DNA of 36,490 bases from an uncultured Ruminococcus sp. (lineage in GTDB: Bacteria > Bacillota > Clostridia > Oscillospirales > Acutalibacteraceae). This document shows positions 9,673-17,484 of this stretch, in pieces (the stretch's first letter is position 1; every line of letters begins with the position of its first letter). The notes below the pieces were generated by a model, which saw nothing but the letters and a program-made list of their open reading frames with translations, did not search any database and had not been told where the DNA came from. A program made the translations under genes and the position numbers. The stretch lies in the NCBI GenBank assembly GCA_902789345.1, contig CADANT010000015.1, positions 1-36,490 on the forward strand, read 5' to 3'.

Positions 9673-10260
9673 TTATAATTTTTGTCCGCAGTCCGCACAA
9701 AAAGCGCTTCCATCAATAATATCTGCACCACAGTTAGGGCATTTATTGTTAATTTTTGTTCCGCAATGGTTGCAGAATTTTGAACCGTTTGGAATTTGTG
9801 TATGGCAGTTAGGGCACAACATCATTCCCGGCGTCATAGCCGTTCCGGCACCGTTAACAACAACAGGCTGACCACCTGTCATAATACAGTTTTCAATTAC
9901 CTGGAATATCTCCGCCGGCAGCTTTTTCTGTTTAAAAGCACCCATACCTGCCGTTATAGCCAATGGCCAGGCAATAAACAGTCCGATAGCACCGGCACCT
10001 ATTTTATCCGACCACTGTCCCTCACCGACTGTTACATTTAAGTGATTTTCCATAACCGTCATTTGTACAGTAACAGCCAGTCTCATTCCCGTTAGGGTTT
10101 TCCAGCCGTCCTTTGGTTGGCTTGCCTGCATAACATACCCGTCCGTAGTTTGCGAGCTTTGCACTTCCATTCCTTTCTCTGAACGGAAAAAGTTTTCCAA
10201 CCTTGTGGCAACAGCCTGCACTCCAATTCCGTTTAATGCAAAAACTCTTGATTCTGACAT
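9673..10260 (-). CDS. Zinc-ribbon protein with a hydrophobic segment
   Basis: 195 residues; the start at 10260 has GGAGG upstream. Residues 1-85 form an alpha/beta domain of no family I can name. Residues 87-107 are hydrophobic and Gly-rich (AIGLFIAWPLAITAGMGAF), possibly one membrane pass. The C-terminus has two zinc ribbons: Cys149/152/163/166 and Cys174/177/188/191, the double zinc-ribbon pattern common in clostridial envelope or regulatory proteins. It ends 73 bases before the surface gene starting at 9599 and may head the same transcript. A small GGCC-N6-GGCC hairpin in that gap could tune read-through. Function unknown. Confidence 0.8.
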   Translation of the reverse strand: MSESRVFALNGIGVQAVATRLENFFRSEKGMEVQSSQTTDGYVMQASQPKDGWKTLTGMRLAVTVQMTVMENHLNVTVGEGQWSDKIGAGAIGLFIAWPLAITAGMGAFKQKKLPAEIFQVIENCIMTGGQPVVVNGAGTAMTPGMMLCPNCHTQIPNGSKFCNHCGTKINNKCPNCGADIIDGSAFCADCGQKL

Positions 10261-10387
10261 CTTTCAATACCTCCGTTTTTCATAGATACTTTCACAAAAA
10301 TAATATGTAATAAAAATTATTCTGATTTTACAATCATTCTCCGGCTTAAAAACAAGGAGCTGACTGCGGTTATAATTCTACATAAAC

Positions 10388-10454
10388 ATTATAGCATACG
10401 CACAGCTTGTTTTAAGCTAAATTTCCAAAAAGTCAAATGCCAATTTGGAAATTT
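10388..10454 (-). promoter_or_regulatory. Candidate promoter and inverted repeat for the zinc-ribbon gene
   Basis: On the minus strand TGCTATAAT gives an extended -10 at 10393-10388. The -35 is weak (TTAAAA near 10415-10410). Just upstream lies a perfect 11-bp inverted repeat, AAATTTCCAAA (10419-10429) and TTTGGAAATTT (10444-10454), placed like an operator. The leader would be about 120 bases. Confidence 0.4.
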
Positions 10455-10666
10455 TTATATAAAATGTAAATCTATTGTAAATTAGCTGTAAAAGCCCCAT
10501 AACAGGCGTTTTTCAGAGCTAGCTTTTTTTACAGGTAAGTTGCAGTTATACTATTGTCAACAAAGCAAAATAAAACCGGATTTTACTCAGGTATTTTGGC
10601 AAAACAAAGATACAGGCACACCTGTTTGGGGTGCAGGAGCTGTTAAAATTTATTTACTATTCTGTG

Positions 10667-10695
10667 TTGACAAAGGCAAAAAGTTTATTTATAAT
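10667..10695 (+). promoter_or_regulatory. Consensus sigma-A promoter for tyrS
   Basis: TTGACA (10667-10672), exactly 17 bases, TATAAT (10690-10695). Transcription would start near 10702, at the 5' edge of the T-box leader. The 10500-10660 stretch upstream holds no gene I can support. Confidence 0.9.
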
Positions 10696-10699
10696 AGCC

Positions 10700-10983
10700 C
10701 TAAAGGCTGTGAGCAAATGAAGTAGTAGCAGATAATGCAGCAAAGAGAGGCTGTGGTTGGTGAAAACAGCGGTGCACCTGCTATGAAGTTACCTTTGTGA
10801 GCTGTATTGCCGAACCCTCTGTGCGGTTTTACTCTGCACTTTTTAAGTAGGCAATGTCGGGTAAGCCCGTTACAGCAGTGAGTTTTTTACTCTCTAAGGC
10901 TGCGTTGGCAGTAAATAGAGGTGGTACCACGGATTAGTCAATTCGTCCTCTGTGTGTTATGCACAGAGGACTTTTTATTTTTT
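10700..10983 (+). promoter_or_regulatory. Tyrosine T-box riboswitch with terminator
   Basis: This leader senses uncharged tRNA-Tyr and controls tyrS by antitermination. Visible elements are an AGAGAG plus GGTTGGTG block of stem I (10745-10762), a TGAAGTTACC segment where TAC at 10790-10792 fits as the Tyr specifier, and the hallmark AGGTGGTACCACGG (10919-10932). The terminator follows: stem GTCCTCTGTG (10945-10954) with CACAGAGGAC (10962-10971), then a T-rich tract. The specifier position is judged by eye; the T-box core is unambiguous. Confidence 0.92.
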
Positions 10984-11002
10984 ATAACAGGAGGACTTTA
11001 TA

Positions 11003-12223
11003 ATGGGAGTTTATGAGGAGCTTGTTGCAAGAGGATTAATTGCACAGGTAACTGACGAAAAAGAAATAAGAGAACTTGTAAATAACGGTAAGGCTACATT
11101 TTATATTGGCTTTGACCCAACAGCAGACAGCCTGCATGTTGGTCACTTTATGGCGCTTTGCCTTATGAAAAGGCTGCAAATGGCAGGCAACAAGCCTATT
11201 GCGCTTATTGGCGGCGGTACTGCTATGGTAGGCGACCCGTCCGGCAGAACAGATATGCGCCAAATGATGACACCTGAAACCATTCAGCACAATGTTGACT
11301 GCTTTAAAAAGCAAATGAGCCGTTTCATCGACTTTTCAGAGGGCAAGGCTCTTATGGTAAACAACGCTGACTGGCTGATGGACCTTAATTATGTTGAGGT
11401 ACTGCGTGAAATCGGCGCTCATTTCAGCGTAAACCGTATGCTTACAGCTGAATGCTACAAGCAAAGAATGGAAAAAGGTTTGAGCTTCTTGGAGTTTAAC
11501 TATATGATAATGCAGTCCTACGACTTTTACGCACTGTACAAAAAATACGGCTGTAATATGCAGTTTGGCGGTGACGACCAGTGGAGCAATATGCTGGGCG
11601 GCACAGAGCTGATAAGAAGAAAGCTGGGCAAAAACGCCTACGCTATGACAATAAACCTACTGCTTAATTCAGAGGGTAAAAAAATGGGCAAAACACAGTC
11701 CGGTGCAGTGTGGCTGTCTGCCGAAAAAACATCTCCGTACGATTTCTACCAATACTGGAGAAATGTTGACGACAGCGATGTTATTAAGTGCCTAAAAATG
11801 CTTACATTCTTACCTTTGGAGGAAATTGACGAGCTTGCAAAGCTTGAGGGCAGTGAGCTTAACAAAGCTAAAGAAGTGCTTGCCTACGAGGTAACAAAGC
11901 TTATACACGGTGAAGAAGAAGCAACAAAGGCACAGGAAACAGCCAAAGCACTGTTTGGCAACAAAGCTAACCTTGACAATATGCCTACTACCGTACTAAG
12001 CGACAGCGACTTTACAGACAACAGCATAGGCGTGCTTGCTCTTTTGTGTAAGCTTGGTCTTACAGCCTCTAACGGTGAAGCAAGAAGACTTGTAACCCAG
12101 GGCGGTATTTCCGTAAACGATGTAAAGGTTACAGACCCTAAGGCGGTAATTTCAAAGGACGAGATTGCACAGGGTGCTATTGTTAAAAAGGGCAAAAAGG
12201 TATTCCACAAGGCTACTCTTTAA
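11003..12223 (+). CDS. tyrS: Tyrosyl-tRNA synthetase
   Basis: 406 residues, a normal length for bacterial TyrRS. It charges tRNA-Tyr with tyrosine using ATP in the cytoplasm. Class I signatures are present: HVGH (residues 45-48) and KMGKT (227-231, the KMSKS equivalent). The [12 protein letters not shown] segment belongs to the tRNA/ATP pocket of this family. An S4 RNA-binding domain occupies roughly 340-400 ([17 protein letters not shown]). The start has AGGAGG at a good distance. It follows the tyrosine T-box directly, so expression should rise when tRNA-Tyr is uncharged. Confidence 0.97.
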   Translation: MGVYEELVARGLIAQVTDEKEIRELVNNGKATFYIGFDPTADSLHVGHFMALCLMKRLQMAGNKPIALIGGGTAMVGDPSGRTDMRQMMTPETIQHNVDCFKKQMSRFIDFSEGKALMVNNADWLMDLNYVEVLREIGAHFSVNRMLTAECYKQRMEKGLSFLEFNYMIMQSYDFYALYKKYGCNMQFGGDDQWSNMLGGTELIRRKLGKNAYAMTINLLLNSEGKKMGKTQSGAVWLSAEKTSPYDFYQYWRNVDDSDVIKCLKMLTFLPLEEIDELAKLEGSELNKAKEVLAYEVTKLIHGEEEATKAQETAKALFGNKANLDNMPTTVLSDSDFTDNSIGVLALLCKLGLTASNGEARRLVTQGGISVNDVKVTDPKAVISKDEIAQGAIVKKGKKVFHKATL

Positions 12224-12278
12224 TGTCTTAGCAAAAACATAAACGTAAGCGCATATTTACCGAAGGAGGATGTATCTC

Positions 12279-12713
12279 TTGAAAAAGTTTTTGAACGAAT
12301 TTAAAGAATTTATTATGCGTGGCAATGTCCTTGATCTAGCTGTTGCCGTACTGGTTGGTGCGGCTTTTCAGTCCATTGTTACCTCGCTTACAGACAATAT
12401 TATTTCGCCTGTAATAGGACTTTTTACAAGAATGAATTTTGACCAGCTGTCTGTACAAATACCATATACTGATGTTATAATCAAGTATGGGGCTTTTATA
12501 ACCTCGGTAATCAACTTCTTGATTATGGCGTTGATTATATTCCTGATAGTAAAGGTTATTAACAAAATAATGACCTTTGGAAGAAAAAAGGAAGAACAGA
12601 CACAGGAAGAAACAACAAAGGAATGTCCGTACTGCAAAAGTGAAATTTCCATTGAGGCTACCAGATGTCCGCACTGCACCTCAAAACTGGAGGGTTATAA
12701 CGGACAGGACTGA
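12279..12713 (+). CDS. mscL: Large-conductance mechanosensitive channel with zinc-ribbon tail
   Basis: MscL opens under membrane tension to release solutes after osmotic downshift. The start is taken as TTG at 12279, nine bases after AAGGAGG, because the ATG at 12270 touches the ribosome site and the MscL family begins MKKFL.EFKEF. That gives 144 residues. The conserved RGNVLDLAVAVLVGAAF helix forms TM1; TM2 is around residues 66-95. After the helix bundle the chain gains a zinc ribbon, CPYC (116-119) and CPHC (130-133), absent from E. coli MscL. Its function is unknown; it may bind metal or a partner at the cytoplasmic mouth. Confidence 0.95.
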   Translation: MKKFLNEFKEFIMRGNVLDLAVAVLVGAAFQSIVTSLTDNIISPVIGLFTRMNFDQLSVQIPYTDVIIKYGAFITSVINFLIMALIIFLIVKVINKIMTFGRKKEEQTQEETTKECPYCKSEISIEATRCPHCTSKLEGYNGQD

Positions 12714-12732
12714 GTAGTAAATTGTCGGGGAG

Positions 12733-13710
12733 ATGATGTTATTGTCCAAAAAACGCTTTATAAAAAATAAACAGCCTATATATATTGCGGTTGCGTTTTT
12801 CATTTATATAACCGCAGCTGTATTTATATTTGTTTTTGCCGCCAACACAGGCCCGGTAATGGCACACAACAGCTCTGTTTTAAAATCGCTGCCTAATATT
12901 ACAACGCCGGATATAAAAAAGGATTTTACCGTTACAGAGGTTGACAACAGCAAGCTGTATACAGGCCCTTTGGTACTGGTAAATAACCATTATTCCTGTA
13001 GGTTTGACGGTGAAAACCTGGTGTCGGTGCTAAGCAACGCAGACAAAAGCTACACTGCTTCCGACTATGATGTTAAGGTGAACAAAATTGCTATGAATGC
13101 TCTTAACAGTATGATGAAGGACTTTTACAGCAACACCCAAAATAAAAATGTTATGGTAAGCAGTGCCTACCGCAGCAAGGAGCTGCAGCAGGAGCTTTAC
13201 GATGAGGACAAAAGCAACGCCAATGCCGACAGCAAAAAAGTCGGAGAGGAATTTGTAGCTATACCGGGCTACAGCGAACACCAAACAGGCTATGCCGTTG
13301 ACCTGTCAGTCTTAAATGACGGTATAATATCTGTGTTTGACAACAAGGGCGACTACAGCTGGGTTTTGGAAAACTGCTCTAATTACGGCTTCGTATTAAG
13401 ATACCCGGAGGATAAAACCGCCATAACAGAAATAGGTCACGAAACCTGGCACTATAGATATGTAGGCACACCACATGCAGCCTATATGGCACAAAACAAC
13501 CTGTGCCTTGAGGAATACATAGAACAGGTAAAGAGCTACTCAATTAACAACCCTCTTTACATAACAGACAATTCCTTAAACAGCTGGATGGTATACTTTG
13601 TAAAAGCGGAAAACGGCTCTAAAACCTCAGTTACCGTTCCAAGGGACTGTGAATACCAAATAAACGGCAACAATAACGACGGCTTTGTTATTTCGGTACA
13701 GTTAAACTAA
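12733..13710 (+). CDS. VanY-type D-alanyl-D-alanine carboxypeptidase (M15B)
   Basis: 325 residues: a short cytoplasmic start, one membrane anchor near 15-37, then an extracellular M15 peptidase domain. It trims the terminal D-Ala from peptidoglycan stems. Zinc ligands follow the family rule: His183 and Asp190 in SEHQTGYAVD, His240 in GHETWHY, with Glu237 as base. The YRSKELQQELYD segment is also typical. Starts ATG 12733, ATG 12736 and TTG 12742 are all in frame; GGGGAG at 12727-12732 best spaces the later ones. After the catalytic domain, residues 270-325 form a beta-rich tail of unknown role. VanY-like enzymes need not mean vancomycin resistance, and no vanHAX genes are present. Confidence 0.92.
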   Translation: MMLLSKKRFIKNKQPIYIAVAFFIYITAAVFIFVFAANTGPVMAHNSSVLKSLPNITTPDIKKDFTVTEVDNSKLYTGPLVLVNNHYSCRFDGENLVSVLSNADKSYTASDYDVKVNKIAMNALNSMMKDFYSNTQNKNVMVSSAYRSKELQQELYDEDKSNANADSKKVGEEFVAIPGYSEHQTGYAVDLSVLNDGIISVFDNKGDYSWVLENCSNYGFVLRYPEDKTAITEIGHETWHYRYVGTPHAAYMAQNNLCLEEYIEQVKSYSINNPLYITDNSLNSWMVYFVKAENGSKTSVTVPRDCEYQINGNNNDGFVISVQLN

Positions 13711-13757
13711 GCTGTTAAAAATAAAAATTCAATATAAAATATATTCGTTTAATATAC

Positions 13758-13802
13758 AAAAGACACAAGGCAAGCTGCAACAGCCTGCCTTGTGTCTTTT
13801 TA
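13758..13802. terminator. Bidirectional terminator between convergent genes
   Basis: A perfect 15-bp stem (13758-13772 with 13786-13800, core AGACACAAGGCA) flanked by A and T runs serves both the carboxypeptidase gene (plus) and the C39-like gene (minus). Confidence 0.9.
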
Positions 13803-13813
13803 TATAATTTTGT

Positions 13814-15010
13814 TTACAGCTTTTCTAAAACCACTGCATTTTTACCCATTTGGGCATATCTTGTGTCAAAAATACTCCGTTCGTATTCTACCGTAGACTC
13901 GCTTAGCGGGTCGTTTAAATAATAATATTCATCGTCATAGCCTACAAGCACCATACAGTGCTCATTTGCAAGCCACTTGCAGGTATCGCCGTCTTTATAG
14001 GAGGAATAGCTTTTTGCGCCCTTTACCTTCCATTCGTATGTAACCGCCGGCTCCTGCATCCACATAGTTGCCCATATTAATACAGGTTGGTTGTTGACTA
14101 TATATCGGTTAAGCAAAAGCTCTGTTGATGAACCACTCACATCTACAGCCCTGTAGCCTTTTCCCTTTAAATATGAGTTCATTGCGGTACATATTGCCGG
14201 TGAAAAGCACCCCAGTGCGTCTTCGGAATACGGACTTCCTATAAACACGGATTCTGTATCAGGGCCTGTCATTCCTGTTGTTGATTCTAAGTCAAAATAG
14301 CCCTTAGGTAGGTAGTCGTCAATAAAATCATCCACTGTTATTTTATACCCATAATATCTAAGCAGCATTACGGAGCTTACAGACTCGCAGCCTGACGGAT
14401 ACTCTGTGCCCTGCTGCAGCAAAGGTACATCCTTAATGGTGTGGCTCTTTGTTGACTTAACTGTTACCGGCACTACAGCATAAACTCCTGTGTCTGTTAC
14501 TGCGGTTATACTGGTTGTTCCTGTAGACACACCTTTAATTTTCCCTTTTTTATCAACCGTTACTATGTTTATATTGTTTGAAGAATATGTAATATATGGG
14601 CTTGTTTTAACCTTGCCGTATTTAGGCGGCGTATAAACACACCCAACTGTTGCCGTTTTTCCTATGGTAAGTGTGTATTTACTCCTATCAAATTGCAGGC
14701 TTTCTCCTGTAACAGGCGAAGCTTGTACAGTGGCAATTTCCTCCGAATCGGCCGCCTGTGCGTCACTGCCCTGCTCCCCAAGCAGACAAAACGCCAACAC
14801 TGACGAAGCCGCAACAACAATTACGGCGGCAAGCACACCTTTAAAATATTTACCCTTTAATACATTTTTTATTACACTTATTGGGGTGTTTTTTAATTCA
14901 ATTTCATTTGGTTTATTATTTTCATTATTCTCAATATTACTGTGGGCATCATTTATGTCGTTAGCTTCTTCAACATACGCTTTTTCTTTGTCTAATACTT
15001 CCTTAGCCAT
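13814..15010 (-). CDS. Membrane-anchored C39-like cysteine peptidase with Ig-like domain
   Basis: 398 residues. Residues 1-57 are acidic and Asn-rich, probably cytoplasmic. One membrane helix spans 58-77. A Big_2-like Ig domain covers about 105-185 (TLTIGKTATVGC ... GTTSITAV). A C39_2-type papain-fold domain spans 193-398, with Cys208 in YPSGCES, His351 in NEHCMVLVGYDD, and Asn366/Asp367 in YLNDP as the catalytic set. Such proteins face the outside; substrates are unknown and no bacteriocin genes or ABC exporter accompany it. The start at 15010 has AAGGAGT upstream. A 6-bp hairpin (15038-15054, TGTCGG/CCGACA) sits in its leader. Confidence 0.85.
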   Translation of the reverse strand: MAKEVLDKEKAYVEEANDINDAHSNIENNENNKPNEIELKNTPISVIKNVLKGKYFKGVLAAVIVVAASSVLAFCLLGEQGSDAQAADSEEIATVQASPVTGESLQFDRSKYTLTIGKTATVGCVYTPPKYGKVKTSPYITYSSNNINIVTVDKKGKIKGVSTGTTSITAVTDTGVYAVVPVTVKSTKSHTIKDVPLLQQGTEYPSGCESVSSVMLLRYYGYKITVDDFIDDYLPKGYFDLESTTGMTGPDTESVFIGSPYSEDALGCFSPAICTAMNSYLKGKGYRAVDVSGSSTELLLNRYIVNNQPVLIWATMWMQEPAVTYEWKVKGAKSYSSYKDGDTCKWLANEHCMVLVGYDDEYYYLNDPLSESTVEYERSIFDTRYAQMGKNAVVLEKL

Positions 15011-15138
15011 TGTTACTCCTTGTTGCTACGCCTAGGCTGTCGGCTTAACCGACAACAGACCTTTTAGATTTGTAATGCGGTTTTAACCACACCAAAGCGC
15101 ATTTACCCTGCTTATAAATTAAATATAAGTATACCACA

Positions 15139-15167
15139 AGTATAACATAAAAATATGTTGCATTCAA
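15139..15167 (-). promoter_or_regulatory. Promoter of the C39-like peptidase gene
   Basis: On the minus strand: TTGAAT (15167-15162), 17 bases, TATACT (15144-15139), with TG one base before the -10 (extended -10). This gives a leader of about 120 bases that includes the TGTCGG hairpin. Confidence 0.75.
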
Positions 15168-15244
15168 ACAATATGGATTGCTATAAATTGAGAATAAATT
15201 GGGTGTTAATGTAAAAATATGTATAGTTATAATAAAATTTGCAG

Positions 15245-15273
15245 AAAAAAGCCCTCCGCTAAAAGCAGAGGGC
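15245..15273 (-). terminator. Terminator after the aldolase gene
   Basis: GCCCTCCGCT (15251-15260) pairs with AGCAGAGGGC (15264-15273), one mismatch; on the minus strand six T residues follow at once. It lies 27 bases beyond the stop. Confidence 0.9.
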
Positions 15274-15299
15274 AGTCAAAGACAAATTAATAATATAAA

Positions 15300-16166
15300 T
15301 TATGCCTTGTTTACTGAGCCGAACAGCTCCATCTTCTCTTTTACTGTAGCCTTAATAGCCTCAAAGCCAGGAGCAAGAAGCTTTCTTGGGTCAAAGCCTT
15401 TACCCTGCTGGTCCTTACCTGCTTCAATGTACTTTCTTGTAGCGTCAGCAAAAGCAAGCTGGCATTCTGTATTTACATTAATCTTAGAAACGCCCAGGTC
15501 AATAGCCTTCTTAATCATATCGCTTGGAATACCTGTACCGCCGTGAAGAACTAGAGGCATTTTACCTGTTAGCTCCTGAATAGCAGCAAGAACATCAAAG
15601 TTAAGTCCTGTCCAGTTAGCAGGGTACTTACCGTGAATATTACCAATACCTGCAGCAAGCATTGTAACGCCTAGGTCAGCAATCATCTTACACTCCTTAG
15701 GGTCAGCACACTCGCCGGCACCGATAACGCCGTCTTCCTCGCCGCCGATTGAACCAACCTCAGCCTCTAGTGAAAGGCCCTTCTGGTTACAAATGCCAAT
15801 AAGCTCTTTTGTCTTTTCAACATTTTCTTCGATTGGGTAGTGAGAACCGTCAAACATAATTGAGCTGAAGCCTGCCTCGATACAAGCCTTAGCGCCTTCG
15901 TATGAACCGTGGTCAAGGTGAAGAGCAACAGGAACAGTAATGTTAAGCTCCTCAAGCATACCGTTTACCATACCAACTACTGTCTTGTAGCCGCACATAT
16001 ATTTACCGGCACCCTCGGAAACACCCAAAATAACAGGTGAGTTTAGCTCCTGAGCTGTCAGTAGAATAGCCTTTGTCCACTCCAAATTGTTGATGTTAAA
16101 CTGACCAACAGCGTAGTGGCCCTCTTTTGCCTTTGTCAGCATTTCCTTTGCATTTACCAATGCCAT
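15300..16166 (-). CDS. fba: Class II fructose-1,6-bisphosphate aldolase
   Basis: 288 residues. It splits fructose-1,6-bisphosphate into dihydroxyacetone phosphate and glyceraldehyde-3-phosphate in glycolysis and runs in reverse for gluconeogenesis. The zinc-dependent class II pattern is clear: HLDHGS with Asp85 and His86, GSHY at 107-110, EAEVGSIGG (134-142), His178 in GNIHG, His208 in LHGGTG, and NVNT (230-233) in the phosphate-binding loop. The start at 16166 has GGAGTG upstream. Single-gene unit: its own terminator, and a possible minus-strand -10 TATAAT at 16231-16226. Tagatose-bisphosphate or related aldolases share this fold, so exact substrate is from overall resemblance. Confidence 0.95.
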   Translation of the reverse strand: MALVNAKEMLTKAKEGHYAVGQFNINNLEWTKAILLTAQELNSPVILGVSEGAGKYMCGYKTVVGMVNGMLEELNITVPVALHLDHGSYEGAKACIEAGFSSIMFDGSHYPIEENVEKTKELIGICNQKGLSLEAEVGSIGGEEDGVIGAGECADPKECKMIADLGVTMLAAGIGNIHGKYPANWTGLNFDVLAAIQELTGKMPLVLHGGTGIPSDMIKKAIDLGVSKINVNTECQLAFADATRKYIEAGKDQQGKGFDPRKLLAPGFEAIKATVKEKMELFGSVNKA

Positions 16167-16357
16167 TTGAAATCACTCCATCTTTAAAAATCTCTTACTA
16201 TGCACACACATAGTAAACTAAGGTTATTATACATTATTATCCGGCAAATATAAAGGGGGAAAATAAAAAAAATTGTAAAAACTACTTTAGTTTTTTTACT
16301 TGTTTTATATATAATATTGTAGTAAAGTATAGTTATAATACTTAGGAGGAAAATAAT

Positions 16358-16699
16358 ATGCCATTTATTAGTACAACAACCAACACCGAAATTACAAAAG
16401 ATAACGAACTTGCACTAAAATCAAAGTATGCAAAGGCACTTAGCCTTATAGGAAAAAGTGAAAGCTATATAATGCTTGATTTTGTACCAAACCACAGTAT
16501 GTACTTTGGCGGAAAAAGCGACAACCCTATTGCATTTGTAGAGGTTAAGTACTTTGGCAAAGCAAGCAGCAGCAGTCTAAACAGCCTTACAGCAGAAATT
16601 TGCAGTGCCGTATCACAGGAGCTGGGAATAGCTCAGGATAAAATTTATGTTAAATATGAGGCTGTGGAAAACTGGGGCTGGAACGGAAGTAATTTTTAA
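16358..16699 (+). CDS. MIF-like tautomerase
   Basis: 113 residues, close to animal MIF (about 115). The MIF/tautomerase fold uses the amino-terminal proline, freed once Met is removed; here the chain starts MPFISTTTN. The GKSESYIMLDFVPN stretch and the NWGWNGSNF C-terminus match the family closely. Expected activity is keto-enol tautomerisation of phenylpyruvate-like substrates; the true bacterial substrate is unknown. TAGGAGG upstream supports the start. The next gene begins 18 bases later, so the two are probably cotranscribed. No signal peptide is seen, so any action on a host would need release by lysis or another route. Confidence 0.92.
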   Translation: MPFISTTTNTEITKDNELALKSKYAKALSLIGKSESYIMLDFVPNHSMYFGGKSDNPIAFVEVKYFGKASSSSLNSLTAEICSAVSQELGIAQDKIYVKYEAVENWGWNGSNF

Positions 16700-16717
16700 A
16701 AAGGGGGAATCTGCACA

Positions 16718-17134
16718 ATGAAATCTTACAGAAAAGAATTGTTTTTTAATATTCCCGAACGAAGAGGTATTGTAAACATTACAAAACAGGTGCAAGCCGC
16801 AGTAAATGAAAGCGGTATAAAAGAGGGACTTGTGCTTGTAAACGCTATGAACATTACCGCCAGCGTTTTTATAAATGATGACGAACCGGGGCTTCACAAT
16901 GACTTTGAAAATTGGCTTGAAAAGCTTGCCCCTGAACAGCCATACAGTCAGTATGCCCACAACGGCTTTGAAAACAATGCCGACGCCCACCTAAAAAGAA
17001 CCATAATGGGCAGAGAGGTTGTGTGTGCCATTACAAAGGGCAGACTTGACTTTGGCACATGGGAACAAATTTTTTACTACGAGCTTGACGGAAAAAGAAA
17101 GAAGCATGCACTTATTAAAATAATAGGTGAGTAG
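16718..17134 (+). CDS. YjbQ/UPF0047 family protein
   Basis: 138 residues, the usual length. The family (TIGR00149, called secondary thiamine-phosphate synthase) has weak thiamine-phosphate synthase activity in E. coli YjbQ; its main role is unclear. Recognisable parts are [49 protein letters not shown] and [12 protein letters not shown] followed by KIIGE. His and Asp residues in these blocks form the metal/active site. AAGGGGG lies just upstream. It follows the MIF-like gene and precedes the tandem-repeat region. Confidence 0.92.
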   Translation: MKSYRKELFFNIPERRGIVNITKQVQAAVNESGIKEGLVLVNAMNITASVFINDDEPGLHNDFENWLEKLAPEQPYSQYAHNGFENNADAHLKRTIMGREVVCAITKGRLDFGTWEQIFYYELDGKRKKHALIKIIGE

Positions 17135-17155
17135 CCCTGTTCCCCACTTTGGCTG

Positions 17156-17336
17156 CGGTATTAGCACCAATGTATATCTTCGCTATAATACCGGTCTTGA
17201 CATTATAACCTTTCTTAACATCGGTACCTGTCTTGACTTTATCACCTGTCTTAACACCAGCACTGGTTTTAACATTGGCACCTGTCCTTGACCTTAGCAC
17301 CGGTCTTAACATCAGTGCCGGGGTTAGCATTAATGC
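17156..17336. repeat. Ten-copy degenerate 18-bp tandem repeat
   Basis: Ten adjoining units fill this stretch (starts 17156, 17174, 17192, 17210, 17228, 17246, 17264, 17282, 17301, 17319). All are 18 bases except the eighth, which is 19. A typical unit is CTGTCTTAACATCAGCAC. Read on the minus strand each unit gives six residues of the form VKTGxx, the spacing of hexapeptide (left-handed beta-helix) repeats. The 19-base unit breaks that frame. The rest of 17135-17484 holds a TGCAACC-ACC-GGTTGCA inverted repeat (17374-17390) and no supported gene. Confidence 0.85.
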
Positions 17337-17484
17337 CCTTCTTTTTCGTATTTCTAAAGCATATTTATAGCCTTGCAACCACCGGTTGCATACCCGCAAA
17401 CCAAAATGTATAGCTAGCAACCGACAAATATTGTAAACTGTTGATGCTATTTAACCCACAGTCAACACCACAAGGAGGTTTACT

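Noticed and set aside
10540-10725. 61-codon frame before the tyrS T-box
   Set aside because: It runs across the tyrS promoter into the T-box leader, has no ribosome site and no recognisable protein features.
12733-13710. Vancomycin-resistance locus
   Set aside because: The VanY-like peptidase is alone; no vanH, ligase, vanX or two-component genes are nearby.
17156-17336. CRISPR array
   Set aside because: The units are contiguous 18-mers without spacers, and no cas genes are present.
17115-17420. 101-codon minus-strand frame over the tandem repeat
   Set aside because: Not called as a gene: no start signal, one end overlaps the UPF0047 gene, and the odd 19-base unit breaks the repeat frame. 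It is kept as a repeat and a finding.
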